A stretch of DNA of 5,038 nt from JACJYE01 sp964432875 (GTDB lineage: Bacteria > Bacteroidota > Bacteroidia > Chitinophagales > Saprospiraceae), in contig CAYSPJ010000240.1 of assembly GCA_964432875.1 (NCBI GenBank), positions 1 to 5,038 on the forward strand. The letters run 5' to 3'. Shown piece after piece: positions 1-5,038 of this stretch; the stretch's first letter is position 1, and each line of letters opens with the position of its first letter. The translations under genes were made by a program, and so were the position numbers. The notes under the pieces were generated by a model. That model worked only from the letters and a program-made list of their open reading frames with translations, was not told the origin of the DNA and ran no database searches.

Positions 1-9
1 AAGGAAAAA

Positions 10-30
10 GGTTAAGGTTAAGGTTAAGGT
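10..30. repeat. GGTTAA hexamer tandem repeat (3.5 copies)
   Basis: Three exact GGTTAA units at 10-15, 16-21 and 22-27 are followed by a partial GGT that merges with the inverted repeat of the neighbouring element. The tract probably continues in imperfect form to the left (AAGGAAAAA), but the window starts there. A degenerate version in the same orientation lies on the far side of the element, so the hexamer tract may have been the site into which the element inserted, or it may be part of the element. Confidence 0.85.
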
Positions 31-65
31 GTTCAAAACTCCGGAGGCATCATGCTGCCATTTTT
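25..65 (+). repeat. Left terminal inverted repeat of the element
   Basis: It consists of TAAGGTGTTCAAAA (25-38), a 14-nt diverged spacer (39-52) and TGCTGCCATTTTT (53-65). The reverse complement of 336-376 reads TAGGGTGTTCAAAA, a 14-nt spacer, then the same TGCTGCCATTTTT. By hand count 31 of 41 positions match, and nearly all mismatches fall in the spacer. Two conserved blocks at fixed distance look like two protein-recognition boxes, as in many transposon ends. Confidence 0.8.
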
Positions 66-84
66 CGGCCGATTGCGCGGAAAA

Positions 85-310
85 ATCCCGTAGGGATGAA
101 AGCTTCCTTGCCAGGGACGTCAGTCCCTGGATCCGGAAAGCGCTGGAAAGAGTTCCGTAGGAACGACACCCCGGCAGAGCGGCAAAGAGTGCGGTTGACC
201 AGCATGATGCGAGTGTCGTTCTGCTGGGACTTTTGCCCTTTGTTGGCTTCATCCAGGGGCTTACGCCCAATGAAGCTGCCGCTCCTCCGGAGCTTGTCGG
301 GCGAACCGCC
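85..310. repeat. Array of small hairpins inside the element
   Basis: Perfect small inverted repeats seen by eye: ATCCC-GTA-GGGAT (85-97); CCAGGGAC-GTCA-GTCCCTGG (111-130); GTTCC-GTA-GGAAC (152-164); GCTTCAT/ATGAAGC (246-252 with 270-276) enclosing GGGC-TTAC-GCCC (257-268); GCTCC-TCC-GGAGC (281-293); and GGCG-AAC-CGCC (300-310). Stem sequences differ but stem length and loop size are similar, which suggests selection on structure rather than on coding. As RNA, the whole element could form a long outer stem from the terminal inverted repeats carrying several small arms. Confidence 0.65.
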
Positions 311-335
311 TCGTTTTGCATGAAGAAAAGTACGC

Positions 336-376
336 AAAAATGGCAGCACCTTTTCCCCGCGTTTTTGAACACCCTA
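336..376 (-). repeat. Right terminal inverted repeat of the element
   Basis: This is the inverted partner of 25-65. The inner block AAAAATGGCAGCA is at 336-348, the diverged spacer at 349-362, and the outer block TTTTGAACACC at 363-373, followed by CTA. The two conserved blocks are exact complements of the left end, and the spacer has the same length of 14 nt. Confidence 0.8.
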
Positions 377-377
377 G

Positions 378-402
378 GGTTATAAGGTTGAGGGGTTAAA
401 GG
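378..402. repeat. Degenerate GGTTAA-like tract right of the element
   Basis: GGTTATAAGGTTGAGGGGTTAAAGG is not quoted in full here; it reads as GGTTATAA, GGTTGAGG and GGTTAAAGG, imperfect copies of the hexamer at 10-30 in the same orientation. It may be the right-hand half of a hexamer tract split by the element, or an independently drifted repeat. The similarity is by eye only. Confidence 0.4.
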
Positions 403-431
403 GGGCCCAAGAGCAAAAAACCAGAAATGCA

Positions 432-469
432 AACGGGCCAGCCGCCTCCAGGAGAGCAGCCAGCCCGTT
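432..469 (-). terminator. Possible terminator hairpin downstream of the GbsR-family gene
   Basis: AACGGGC (432-438) pairs with GCCCGTT (463-469), a perfect 7-bp stem around a 24-nt loop that contains a smaller CTC-CAG-GAG hairpin (446-454). Read on the minus strand, the stem is followed by TTTGCATTTCTGG and then TTTTTT. The T run is not directly adjacent, and the hairpin sits 142 bp past the regulator's stop codon, so assignment as its terminator is tentative. Confidence 0.35.
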
Positions 470-611
470 GATGTATCTATGGCAAAACGCACCATGTTTG
501 CAGGATGATTTCAACACCCCGCTTGCCAGCCACCTAGCCCAGAAGCCGGATGCCAAGCGGAGTATCCTCCTCGGCCATTGCAGCGGAGCGGCGATAAGAG
601 CGTGGCGCGCC
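470..611. other. Non-coding spacer, nothing recognised
   Basis: This is the stretch between the possible terminator and the stop codon of the regulator. I see no gene with a plausible protein, no tRNA-like fold and no clear repeat. A plus-strand frame crosses it from 468 to 956, but it continues antisense through the regulator gene and encodes nothing recognisable. Confidence 0.5.
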
Positions 612-1112
612 CTACTTGATCATCTTCATAAAAGTACCCACAAACCAATTGGAATCTGCTTTGATCAAGCTGTCGAGGGTCGAATCTGCTTTGCTGGAAA
701 AGAGCTTGATTTCGCGGATGATGCTGATGAAGTCTTCGGCGGCTTCACTATCCGGTTTTACCGTAGCGATTTCGTCCAGCACCTTGAGCATGGGCTCCAG
801 TTCCCTCTTCTTGCGCTGGATGATGATGGATTTGACCACCTCCCACATATCTTTCTCCGCGATGAAGAATTCCCGGCGCTCGCCAGTCTTCAGCTCCTTG
901 TAAACCAAGCCCCAATCGATGAGCGCCCGGATATTCATATTGGCATTGCCACGTGAAATCTGCAACTCCTCCATAATGTCTTCCGCACAGAGCGCTTCCG
1001 GTGAGATGAGCAGCAGCGCATGGATTTGTGCCATAGTACGGTTGATCCCCCAGCTTGAACCCAAAGCCCCCCAAGACTGGAGAAACTTATCTTTGCCTTC
1101 TTCTAATGTCAT
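612..1112 (-). CDS. GbsR/MarR-family winged-helix transcriptional regulator
   Basis: Predicted 166-residue cytoplasmic DNA-binding protein. The N-terminal SWGALGSSWGINRTMAQIHA (13-32) and the QISRGNANMNIRALIDWGLV stretch (51-70) are highly typical of GbsR-type regulators of Bacteroidota. The helix-turn-helix spans about 41-66 with the probable recognition helix at 53-66, and the wing is about 72-85 (KTGERREFF). The C-terminal half is helical and probably dimerises. I chose Met at 1110-1112 because family members usually begin about here (MTLEEGKDKF). An in-frame upstream ATG at 1145 would add 11 residues, but these would be encoded by AT-rich leader including a perfect palindrome. In Bacillus GbsR senses choline and represses glycine betaine genes; ligand and targets here are unknown. 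It lies downstream of gcvT on the same strand across a 121-bp gap, so it probably has its own promoter. Family call is strong; specific role is not. Confidence 0.93.
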   Translation of the reverse strand: MTLEEGKDKFLQSWGALGSSWGINRTMAQIHALLLISPEALCAEDIMEELQISRGNANMNIRALIDWGLVYKELKTGERREFFIAEKDMWEVVKSIIIQRKKRELEPMLKVLDEIATVKPDSEAAEDFISIIREIKLFSSKADSTLDSLIKADSNWFVGTFMKMIK

Positions 1113-1119
1113 GTGGTTG

Positions 1120-1129
1120 TGAAATTTCA
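1120..1129. promoter_or_regulatory. Palindrome TGAAATTTCA, candidate operator, proximal copy
   Basis: This perfect 10-bp palindrome lies 7 bp before the preferred regulator start. It extends imperfectly to TTgTGAAATTTCAaAA (1117-1132). An identical copy lies at 1208-1217, 88 bp away centre to centre. A dyad directly at the 5' end of a MarR-like regulator gene is where an autoregulatory operator would be expected. That it binds this regulator is inference. Confidence 0.4.
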
Positions 1130-1205
1130 AAAAATACTGAATCAATAATATAAATGAAAATATCCAGCCTTTAGTTTACCTGTCGGCAAAAGGAAAGCGC
1201 TGAAT

Positions 1206-1226
1206 GTTGAAATTTCATTTTTCAAC
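1206..1226. promoter_or_regulatory. Distal TGAAATTTCA palindrome within a hairpin between gcvT and the regulator
   Basis: TGAAATTTCA at 1208-1217 duplicates the palindrome at 1120-1129. It overlaps a second dyad: GTTGAAA (1206-1212) pairs with TTTCAAC (1220-1226) around a 7-nt loop. The site starts 8 bp after the gcvT stop codon. It could be the distal operator of the regulator gene or a weak AT-rich 3'-end hairpin of the gcvT message. There is no adjacent T run on the minus strand, which makes a classical terminator less likely. Confidence 0.35.
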
Positions 1227-1233
1227 CCAATTC

Positions 1234-2343
1234 TTATTGGCTGATAAAAGGCGTTTTCACGACCTGGGCTTCCAGCCTTTTTTTGCCGGCCACGATAAAA
1301 ACCGGGGTGCCAACTGCGGCAAAATCCAGCTCCACATACCCCATGCCAATAGGGTGGTCTAAAGAAGGAGACATCGTACCGGAGGTGACTTTACCAATGG
1401 TACGCCCGGCGGCATCCTCGATGAGGTAATCATGGCGGGGTACGCGCCGCTCATCGGGCAGCGAGAAGCCCACCAGCTTGCGGCTTACCCCAGCAGTGCG
1501 CTGTTGCTCGAAGGTATCGCGGCTGATGAAATCCCCTTTTTTTGTTTTGGTGATCCAACCCAAGCCCGCTTCGATGGGCGAGGTGGTGTCGTCAATATCG
1601 TTGCCATAGAGGCAATAGCCCATTTCCAGGCGCAGGGTATCGCGGGCACCCAGGCCGATGGGCTGGATGTGGTGCGCGGCACCAGCTTCAAAGACCCGAT
1701 CCCAGAGCAAAGCCGTTTTGTCCGTATCTACATAGAGCTCGAAGCCGCCGGCGCCAGTATAGCCGGTAGCAGAGATGAGTACGTTGTCGATGCCGGCGAA
1801 GGTGCCCTTGGCAAAAGTGTAGTACTTGAGGCTGCCCAAATCCACTGCGGTAAGCGGCTGCAGCACCTCGGCTGCCAGGGGCCCTTGAACGGCCAGCAGG
1901 CCCGTGTGGTCAGAAATATTGATCAGGCGCGTATCAAACTCGTTGTGCCGGTTGACCCACTCCCAGTCCTTCTCAATATTAGAAGCATTGACCACCAGCA
2001 TAAAAGCCTGCTCGCCGGCAGCGCACATATCTTCTGGCAGGCGATAGACCAGGCAATCGTCCACGATACCGCCCTGTTCGTTGGGGAAACAGGAATACTG
2101 GGCATCGCCGATATCGAGCTTGGAAGCATCGTTGGAAGTGACCTTCTGTACCAAAGCGAGGGCTTCCTTGCCGCGCACGATAAATTCGCCCATGTGAGAG
2201 ACGTCAAATACGCCGACTTTCTGGCGCACCTGCTGGTGCTCTTCGATAATGCCAGCATAGGAAATGGGCATATTGTAACCCGCAAATTCGGCCATGCGGG
2301 CCCCCAGGGCAAGGTGCTTTTCAGCAAGCGGTGTATTTTTCAT
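1234..2343 (-). CDS. gcvT: Glycine cleavage system T protein (aminomethyltransferase)
   Basis: GcvT takes the aminomethyl group from the lipoyl arm of GcvH and transfers it to tetrahydrofolate, giving 5,10-methylene-THF, ammonia and dihydrolipoyl-GcvH, in the cytoplasm. The 369 residues match the usual length of 360-375. Family motifs appear in order: DVSHMGE (47-53), GGIVDDCLVY (91-100) with the acidic pair that contains the catalytic Asp of the family, VNASN (118-122), GYTGAGGFELYV (194-205), GLGARDTLRLEMG (230-242) with folate-site residues, and in the C-terminal barrel TSGTMSPS (320-327) and GMGYV (333-337). The N-terminal folate-binding domain is about 5-262 and the C-terminal domain about 285-366. 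No Shine-Dalgarno motif precedes the start, and the MKNTPLAEKH beginning fits the family. It begins 24 bp after the upstream isomerase gene and is probably co-transcribed with it. gcvH and gcvP are not in the window. Intact and confident. Confidence 0.98.
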   Translation of the reverse strand: MKNTPLAEKHLALGARMAEFAGYNMPISYAGIIEEHQQVRQKVGVFDVSHMGEFIVRGKEALALVQKVTSNDASKLDIGDAQYSCFPNEQGGIVDDCLVYRLPEDMCAAGEQAFMLVVNASNIEKDWEWVNRHNEFDTRLINISDHTGLLAVQGPLAAEVLQPLTAVDLGSLKYYTFAKGTFAGIDNVLISATGYTGAGGFELYVDTDKTALLWDRVFEAGAAHHIQPIGLGARDTLRLEMGYCLYGNDIDDTTSPIEAGLGWITKTKKGDFISRDTFEQQRTAGVSRKLVGFSLPDERRVPRHDYLIEDAAGRTIGKVTSGTMSPSLDHPIGMGYVELDFAAVGTPVFIVAGKKRLEAQVVKTPFISQ

Positions 2344-2367
2344 GGTTTGATGTTATTCGATTAGGAA

Positions 2368-4386
2368 TTATTGGACGATGATTTCTTGAATCCGGTCGCC
2401 TACCTGGATCTGGTGCACGGCATCCATCCCTTTAACTACTTTGGCAAAGATGGTGTAGTTGCCGTCCAGGTGAGGTGTCGGGGAATGGGTGATAAAAAAC
2501 TGGGTACACTCGGTATGGTTGCCAGCCGAAGCCATGCCTACGTAGCCTTGCGCGTCGTAGTGCAGCCAGGGCAATTCGGAGCGGATGGTATAATCCAGGC
2601 TGCCGTAGCCATCGCCGCGGGGGCAGCCGCCCTGGATGACAAAATTGGGCACTACCCGGTGAAAAACTTTGTCGGTGTAAAACCCCTGCCGGGCCAGGGC
2701 CGCAAAGTTGGCAACCGAACCCGGCGCGTCTTCGGTCAGCAATTGCAGCTCGATATCGCCCCGGCTGGTTTTGATGAGGGCATTTTTGCTTTTAGAAAGC
2801 CGGCTCAGCAAGCTCCAGTCAATGGGGTGGTTATATTCGGGGGTTTTCAGGGGCGGCTCGGGCTGGTTGCGCAGGAAGGCGATGGTTTTATTCAGCTCGT
2901 TATAAGTCTCGATTTCTTTAGGCAGCTTGAGCCGCACCAGGGCCGTATCCAGTACTCTGATGGCGATGGTGTCGATGTAAGTTTGATAGTTGAGGCTCTT
3001 GTTGCGCAGGGCTTCGGCAGAGATGGCGATCATGCCGGGGTCGCCGCTGCGCATGGCCAGCATGAAGAAGTAGAGCAGCTCGCGGCGTACCTGCCGGTAG
3101 CCCTCGCCAAAGAAAGCGCGGAAATCTGGGCGGTTGCTGATGCCCGCCAAGGCCTCCATGGTAGCCGTGCGCACAATCGGCGATTCCGATTTCGAGCCTT
3201 CCTGATGGATGTGGCGGAGATTCCAGCCAAACTCCCCCAGAGCTCTCAGCACAGCGGCTTTTTCATAGGGCGATTCGGCGCTGAGCAGGCGTTGCCGCAG
3301 CTCCGTATTGATAGCGTCGCGCACTTCGGTACGGTAGGCGGGCAGGTGGCGGTTGGCGGCCTGGTAGAGGGTGAGCTGCACGCCCCAGGGCAGGTCCTCT
3401 TTCGCGGCACGCCAATAAAAGGTGGCGTCATCGGCGATGCCCTTGTCGAGGAAGAACTGGGCCGCCCGGCCCGCCAGATGGGCATTGGGCGATTGGAGGG
3501 CCTGGTTCATCATTTCCTGCACTTTGGCATATTCAAAGTTGGCCAAAGCCCGTAGGATGTTGTATTGCACGCGGTAATCAGCCTCTCTGCCGTAAGCAGC
3601 CCGCAGGGCACTCAGCGCCCCGGCAGAGGGGATTTTCCCCAGCGCGGCCGCCAGGGCCATGCGGATATCGGGCTGGCTTTCCCGCTCCAGGGCTTCGGCC
3701 AGGGCCTGCCCGGCAATGGAATCCAGCTTGAGCCCCTCCGCCCTTTGCAGGTAATGCGCGGCGATGAGGCGGGCCGAGGGGGGGTACTGGGCACCAGTGG
3801 CCAGCTCCATCATGCGGCTAGTGCCCTCGGGCGAGATGATATTGCGCAAAGCAAAGCGATAGATACCCCGGGCCTGCCCTTCCAGCAGCACCGTATCCCG
3901 AGCTTGATAAGTCGTGATTTCCGCCATGGCTTTGAGCTCTTCGGCGCTGCCGCATTTGCCCACCGCTTCCAGGATAGCGTAGTTGGCATCCCAGTAAAGG
4001 CCCGCCGTGTCTGTGCGGGCAAAGGCGCCGATCAAAAGCGGCACCGCGCTAGCCGCTCCAGCTTGCCCCATCGCGTAAGCTGCTGCCGCCCGCACCTGGC
4101 TGATGGGGTCATCCAGCAGCAGCGTCAGGCTGTCGTTGGCCCCGGCATCGCGGATGGATGCAAAGGCCAGAGCCGCCAGGTAGCGGTAAGTCGGGTCTTC
4201 ATGCCGGAAAAAAGGGTACAGGCTATCTACCAGGTGCTCGTCTTGGAAATTGTGGATTTTTTGCAGGAGCGGGTCCGCCATGTCCAGGCGGATATCGGTG
4301 AGCACTTTTTCCGAAGGCGGCAGGCAGCCCCACTGCCAGGTGAGCCCTAAAAGCATAAGTAATGGCAAGGCGATAATCCGGTTCAT
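2368..4386 (-). CDS. Putative lipoprotein: HEAT repeats fused to a cyclophilin-type peptidyl-prolyl isomerase
   Basis: The 672-residue protein starts with a hydrophobic signal-like segment (3-20) ending in WGC, with Cys21 as possible lipid-attachment site. The lipobox is weak (Gln at -3). Residues about 40-470 are helical HEAT-like repeats; clear ones are near 66-80, 93-123 (ISQVRAAAAYAMGQAG), 238-266, 270-284 and 402-417. Residues 535-672 form a cyclophilin domain: FHRVVPNFVIQGG (575-587) supplies the catalytic Arg577 and Gln585, CTQFFI (627-632) the hydrophobic pocket, and HLDG (639-642) replaces the WLDG of eukaryotic cyclophilins, as in many bacterial ones. The domain catalyses proline cis-trans isomerisation; the repeats probably bind client proteins in the periplasm or at the outer membrane. 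It is the first gene of the minus-strand cluster, has a promoter-like motif upstream and a short gap to gcvT. No functional link to glycine metabolism is evident. No frameshift seen. Isomerase domain is confident; localisation is inferred. Confidence 0.93.
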   Translation of the reverse strand: MNRIIALPLLMLLGLTWQWGCLPPSEKVLTDIRLDMADPLLQKIHNFQDEHLVDSLYPFFRHEDPTYRYLAALAFASIRDAGANDSLTLLLDDPISQVRAAAAYAMGQAGAASAVPLLIGAFARTDTAGLYWDANYAILEAVGKCGSAEELKAMAEITTYQARDTVLLEGQARGIYRFALRNIISPEGTSRMMELATGAQYPPSARLIAAHYLQRAEGLKLDSIAGQALAEALERESQPDIRMALAAALGKIPSAGALSALRAAYGREADYRVQYNILRALANFEYAKVQEMMNQALQSPNAHLAGRAAQFFLDKGIADDATFYWRAAKEDLPWGVQLTLYQAANRHLPAYRTEVRDAINTELRQRLLSAESPYEKAAVLRALGEFGWNLRHIHQEGSKSESPIVRTATMEALAGISNRPDFRAFFGEGYRQVRRELLYFFMLAMRSGDPGMIAISAEALRNKSLNYQTYIDTIAIRVLDTALVRLKLPKEIETYNELNKTIAFLRNQPEPPLKTPEYNHPIDWSLLSRLSKSKNALIKTSRGDIELQLLTEDAPGSVANFAALARQGFYTDKVFHRVVPNFVIQGGCPRGDGYGSLDYTIRSELPWLHYDAQGYVGMASAGNHTECTQFFITHSPTPHLDGNYTIFAKVVKGMDAVHQIQVGDRIQEIIVQ

Positions 4387-4411
4387 GCGCAGTTGGCTTT
4401 GTTACTGGCCG

Positions 4412-4442
4412 TAAAAGTACGAAGAAGGTTTAAGAAGCGCAA
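4412..4442 (-). promoter_or_regulatory. Candidate Bacteroidota-type promoter of the isomerase gene
   Basis: On the minus strand TTG (4442-4440) is followed after 20 nt by TACTTTTA (4419-4412). This resembles the Bacteroidota -33/-7 consensus TTTG and TAnnTTTG, with one mismatch in the -7 box and a plausible spacing. Transcription would start near 4405, giving a leader of about 20 nt without a Shine-Dalgarno motif. It could drive both the isomerase gene and gcvT. Confidence 0.5.
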
Positions 4443-4477
4443 GGTTGCTTTTGGAGCTGCCACGGTTTTCAATGGCC

Positions 4478-4490
4478 CGCCCGCCGGGCG
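4478..4490. repeat. Small GC-rich hairpin CGCCC-GCC-GGGCG
   Basis: This is a perfect 5-bp stem with a 3-nt loop, the same layout as hairpins in the left repeat element. The ten bases CGGGCGAACC at 4485-4494 also occur at 298-307 inside that element. It may be a remnant of the same repeat family upstream of the isomerase promoter, though a 10-base match could be chance. Confidence 0.35.
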
Positions 4491-4510
4491 AACCTGAAAG
4501 GCCTAACAAA

Positions 4511-4538
4511 AAAGGCTCCCGCAGCAGCAGGAGCCTTT
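4511..4538 (-). terminator. Strong hairpin terminator, probably bidirectional
   Basis: AAAGGCTCC (4511-4519) pairs with GGAGCCTTT (4530-4538), a perfect 9-bp stem with a 10-nt loop. On the minus strand the stem ends in a run of six T (4513-4508), the classical intrinsic pattern; on the plus strand it is followed by CTCTTTT. It would end minus-strand transcripts coming from above 4546 and insulate the isomerase promoter. The only minus-strand gene candidate above it in this window is the micro-ORF at 4588-4656. Confidence 0.75.
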
Positions 4539-4587
4539 CTCTTTTCGGTACGTGTTCATGTAAAATAGCCAATCGAATATTTTTGGC

Positions 4588-4656
4588 CTAGGATACTTCG
4601 ATCAATTCGAAATTGAACAAAAGCAAAATCAGCAGAAGAATGCCTAAAATGATCAT
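4588..4656 (-). CDS. Possible 22-residue hydrophobic micropeptide
   Basis: An ATG-to-TAG frame encodes a peptide beginning MIILGILLLILLLFNFELI, a single membrane-spanning segment with a short acidic tail. The next in-frame codon signal upstream is a stop (4672-4674 on the plus strand), so the frame cannot be much longer with an ATG start. A strong minus-strand terminator follows about 50 bp after the stop, which would fit a tiny gene. Against it: no clear promoter or ribosome-binding site, and AT-rich sequence easily gives hydrophobic frames. I recognise no family. Treat as a candidate only. Confidence 0.25.
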   Translation of the reverse strand: MIILGILLLILLLFNFELIEVS

Positions 4657-4685
4657 GGGAAAAAAATTTAAGGATTATCAAATAG

Positions 4686-5038
4686 GGTTGTTCTGAATGT
4701 GCGGAATCATTCTTCTCCGGGAAGCTGAAGCGGGATGCCACCAACGACGATCTCTACAGCTACCTGATGTACCCGGAGGTGTTCTTGGAGTTTGCCCGCT
4801 TCACCCGGGAAAACGGGGACCTCTCGGTGTTGCCCAGCAGCGCCTTCTTCTACGGACTTCAACCCGGCGAGGAGATGTCCGTGGTCTTGGAGCAGGGAAA
4901 AACCCTGTTCATCAAGCTCATCAATGTGGGCGAGGTGGACAAGGACGGCCGCAGGATCATCCTCTACGAGTTGAACGGAATGCCGCGGGAGACGGTGATC
5001 CAAGACAAATCGGTCGCCCCCAAGGCCAAGGCCAGACC
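4686..5038 (+). CDS. pyc: Pyruvate carboxylase fragment, start missing, runs off the window
   Basis: The plus-strand frame opens after a TAG at 4683-4685 and stays open to the window end. Pyruvate carboxylase makes oxaloacetate from pyruvate, bicarbonate and ATP using biotin. From about 4722 the translation matches its late region: KRDATNDDLYSYLMYPEVF, GDLSVLPSSAFFYGL, GKTLFIKLINVGE and GRRIILYELNGMPRE, then an Ala/Lys-rich linker (APKAKAR) that normally precedes the biotinyl domain. A full enzyme has about 1150 residues, so the biotin carboxylase and most of the carboxyltransferase domain, roughly 900 codons, are absent upstream. The residues encoded at 4686-4721 do not look like the enzyme. 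There is no start codon before the homology; the first in-frame ATG (4767) lies inside a conserved motif. By hand count 86 of 99 codons end in G or C, against 49 of the first 70 in the isomerase gene. It is therefore a broken gene or a chimeric join. Confidence 0.85.

Larger units (their letters stand above)
25..376. repeat. Palindrome-rich element with terminal inverted repeats (MITE/BIME-like)
   Basis: The ends of this 352-bp stretch are inverted copies of each other (25-65 against 336-376), aligned without gaps. The interior is packed with short hairpins, several of the form stem-GTA-stem. No transposase is encoded. The open frames inside, one on each strand, read through repeat sequence and resemble no protein I know, so I treat the whole stretch as non-coding. 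The architecture fits a non-autonomous mobile repeat, or an intergenic repeat that folds as RNA. I cannot name a described family, and only one copy lies in this window. No clear target-site duplication is seen: the bases outside the ends are part of GGTTAA-like tracts on both sides. Confidence 0.6.

Noticed and set aside
50..349. Open frames inside the repeat element on both strands (99 residues at 50-349 minus, 75 residues at 96-323 plus)
   Set aside because: They run through inverted repeats and hairpins, use arginine- and proline-rich low-information composition, and resemble no known protein. They look like typical false frames in a structured repeat.
1..402. CRISPR array
   Set aside because: The repeats are either 6-bp tandem units without spacers or single inverted repeats; there is no series of equal direct repeats with unique spacers.
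468..956. Plus-strand frame of 162 codons
   Set aside because: It crosses non-coding spacer and then lies antisense to the confident regulator gene; the product has no recognisable motif.
2344..2367. Glycine riboswitch before gcvT
   Set aside because: Only 24 bp separate gcvT from the upstream gene, far too short for a glycine aptamer, and no such fold is visible.
1432..4350. Long plus-strand frames at 1432-2364, 2371-3555 and 3565-4350
   Set aside because: All are antisense to gcvT or the isomerase gene, whose protein motifs are unmistakable. Long antisense frames are expected opposite GC-rich genes with biased third positions.
4556..4744. Minus-strand frame of 62 codons across the junction
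   Set aside because: It begins inside the antisense of the pyruvate carboxylase fragment, crosses the suspected join, and its product has no family-like features.

Overview
The window most likely comes from a member of the Bacteroidota, probably a Saprospiria-like environmental bacterium. Three things suggest this: the Bacteroidota-type GbsR regulator sequence, the lack of Shine-Dalgarno motifs before the three main genes, and a TTG-N20-TAnnTTTA promoter-like motif. The genus is not determined. Three convincing genes lie on the minus strand, with repeats at the left and a foreign-looking gene fragment at the right.

Left part (1-611): no convincing gene. A short GGTTAA tandem repeat abuts a 352-bp element (25-376). 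The element is bounded by imperfect 41-bp terminal inverted repeats and filled with small hairpins, several with 3-4-nt loops. It looks like a non-autonomous MITE- or BIME-like repeat. Next come a degenerate GGTTAA-like tract, a possible terminator hairpin and about 140 bp with nothing recognisable.

Middle (612-4386, minus strand): transcription runs from high to low coordinates. The first gene is a 672-residue putative lipoprotein with HEAT repeats and a C-terminal cyclophilin-type peptidyl-prolyl isomerase domain. Then, after only 24 bp, comes gcvT (glycine cleavage T protein), and last a GbsR/MarR-family regulator. The first two are probably co-transcribed from a promoter at 4412-4442. The regulator follows a 121-bp AT-rich gap in which the perfect palindrome TGAAATTTCA occurs twice, a candidate autoregulatory operator pair. 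Glycine betaine breakdown can lead to glycine, so a GbsR-type regulator next to gcvT is suggestive, but this link is only inference.

Right part (4387-5038): a strong bidirectional hairpin terminator, an AT-rich stretch holding a possible 22-residue hydrophobic peptide gene on the minus strand, and then an abrupt change to GC3-rich plus-strand sequence. That sequence encodes an internal, late piece of pyruvate carboxylase with no start and about 900 upstream codons missing. This is either a real truncation or rearrangement, or a chimeric assembly join near 4686-4722. No clearly new multi-gene system is visible. The items most worth following up are the repeat element, the operator-like palindromes, and the pyruvate carboxylase junction with its micro-ORF.
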